Below, one piece after another: positions 63,379 through 64,000 of a stretch of 64,000 bases of DNA. Location: NCBI RefSeq assembly GCF_002008365.1, contig NZ_MRDL01000003.1:62001-126000 (forward strand), in the 5' to 3' direction. A model generated the notes under the pieces. It saw nothing but the letters and a program-made list of their open reading frames with translations, was not told where the DNA came from and ran no database searches. How positions within the stretch are numbered: position 1 is the stretch's first letter; each line of letters opens with the position of its first letter. Both the position numbers and the translations under genes were made by a program. Source of the DNA: Rhizobium leguminosarum bv. viciae USDA 2370 (GTDB taxonomy: Bacteria; Pseudomonadota; Alphaproteobacteria; Rhizobiales; Rhizobiaceae).

Positions 63379-64000
63379 TCAGCGAATGCCCTTGGCGGAA
63401 AGGTCCACGACTTGGGCGGCCTTTTCCTTGGTGATAAGGTTCGGGCCGGATGGAACATTACCCCCGGGGATAAGCCCGTATTTGGCATAGTTGGCTAGGA
63501 ATACGACAGGCAGATAGCCCTGCAGGAACTGCTGCTGATCGATCGCGAAGGCTGCCTTACCGTCGGCCACGGCCTTCAGGAAATCAGCTGAAAGGTCGAA
63601 TGTCGCCACCTTGATCTTGCCGGTCATCCCGACATCCTCGACGGCCGCGAGCGAAGGCTCGCCGGCCGTGCCGGCACCAAGCGCCATGACAGTATCGACA
63701 CCCGTATTGGAACTCAGCGCCGCCTTGACCTTCGCACGGACATCAGCCGGATCGTTGCTGACGGGTAGAACCGTGACCTTGCCGCCGAAGCCGTCGGCAA
63801 AGCCCTTGCAGCGCAGATCGAGCGAAACATTGCCGACCTCCTGGTTCACGCACAGGCCTTCCTTGCCGCCCAGCTCATGCAGTTTCCCACCGGCGGCTTT
63901 GCCGGCGGTATATTCGTCCTGGCCGACATGCAGCAGCGCTCCCAGCTCCTTTGAAACGTCGGAACCGGAATTGATGGAAATAACCGGGATACCGGCGGCG
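63379..64000 (-). CDS. Sugar ABC transporter periplasmic binding protein (CUT2), C-terminal part
   Basis: The gene runs in from the right edge; 206 residues are visible, reading continuously from base 63999, so the start and signal peptide lie outside. Blocks GIPVISINSGSDVSKELGAL, HVGQDEYTAGKAAG and DTVMALGAGTAGEPSLAAVE are those of periplasmic binding protein type 1 (ribose/fructose/inositol class), and the end has FAIDQQQFLQGYLPVVFLAN. It is the first visible gene of the operon with permease, ATPase, isomerase and IolG-like dehydrogenase. The ligand is probably a cyclitol or monosaccharide. Confidence 0.92.
   Translation of the reverse strand, partial: AAGIPVISINSGSDVSKELGALLHVGQDEYTAGKAAGGKLHELGGKEGLCVNQEVGNVSLDLRCKGFADGFGGKVTVLPVSNDPADVRAKVKAALSSNTGVDTVMALGAGTAGEPSLAAVEDVGMTGKIKVATFDLSADFLKAVADGKAAFAIDQQQFLQGYLPVVFLANYAKYGLIPGGNVPSGPNLITKEKAAQVVDLSAKGIR

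Overview
The window looks like a piece of an alphaproteobacterial genome of the Rhizobium/Agrobacterium group. The evidence is the high-GC coding style, many solute ABC transporters next to catabolic enzymes, Gfo/Idh/MocA dehydrogenases, a cydDCABX operon behind an FNR/FixK-type box, a family of rhizobial intergenic palindromes sharing an AAAACCGC...CACTTTT core, and a DUF1127 gene next to hairpins carrying CCTCCTCCC loops. No rRNA, tRNA, CRISPR array, insertion sequence or replication origin was recognised. Both ends cut genes: a class V aminotransferase on the left and a sugar-binding protein on the right.

Layout. 0-3.5 kb: aminotransferase fragment, a divergent glycerophosphodiesterase-like protein, and a TPR-diguanylate cyclase. 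3.5-10.9 kb: a minus-strand operon with a complete ABC importer, a glycerophosphodiester phosphodiesterase, a LacI regulator and an inositol-monophosphatase-family enzyme; a LacI-like palindrome sits on its promoter. 10.9-14.6 kb: YbaK-type editing protein, Tim44-domain protein, 2-hydroxyacid dehydrogenase, HupE. 14.6-21.9 kb: cytochrome bd module (GbsR-type regulator, CydD, CydC, CydA, CydB and a 40-residue CydX) with an FNR/FixK box spaced like a class II activator site and a 26-bp perfect palindrome ahead of the regulator. 21.9-29.1 kb: a second sugar ABC importer with a fused Gfo/Idh-aldo/keto reductase and a divergent AraC regulator.

29.2-39.1 kb is the most coherent system: a sigma-54 promoter, a guanidine-I riboswitch starting a few bases after the predicted transcription start, a terminator, then an ABC importer, two DUF1989 proteins (carboxyguanidine deiminase subunits), a biotin-dependent urea/guanidine carboxylase and allophanate hydrolase. 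Together these read as guanidine uptake and its conversion to ammonia and CO2, induced by nitrogen limitation and by guanidine itself.

39.2-45.5 kb: VOC protein and two Gfo/Idh dehydrogenases in one operon, a FAH-family enzyme, and methylmalonyl-CoA mutase. 45.7-50.6 kb and 55-58.8 kb carry sulfur-scavenging genes (flavin monooxygenase, MetNIQ, FMN reductase, TauD-type dioxygenase, flavoprotein, serine acetyltransferase), two of them behind a shared TCTAT-N7-RTAGA inverted repeat. Between these lies a patchwork: an MFS exporter, an XRE regulator, a truncated regulator abutting a SUKH-like remnant, and a DUF1127 gene followed by four tandem anti-Shine-Dalgarno hairpins (cuckoo-RNA type). 58.9-64 kb: a truncated RpiR regulator and an inositol-type catabolic/ABC operon.
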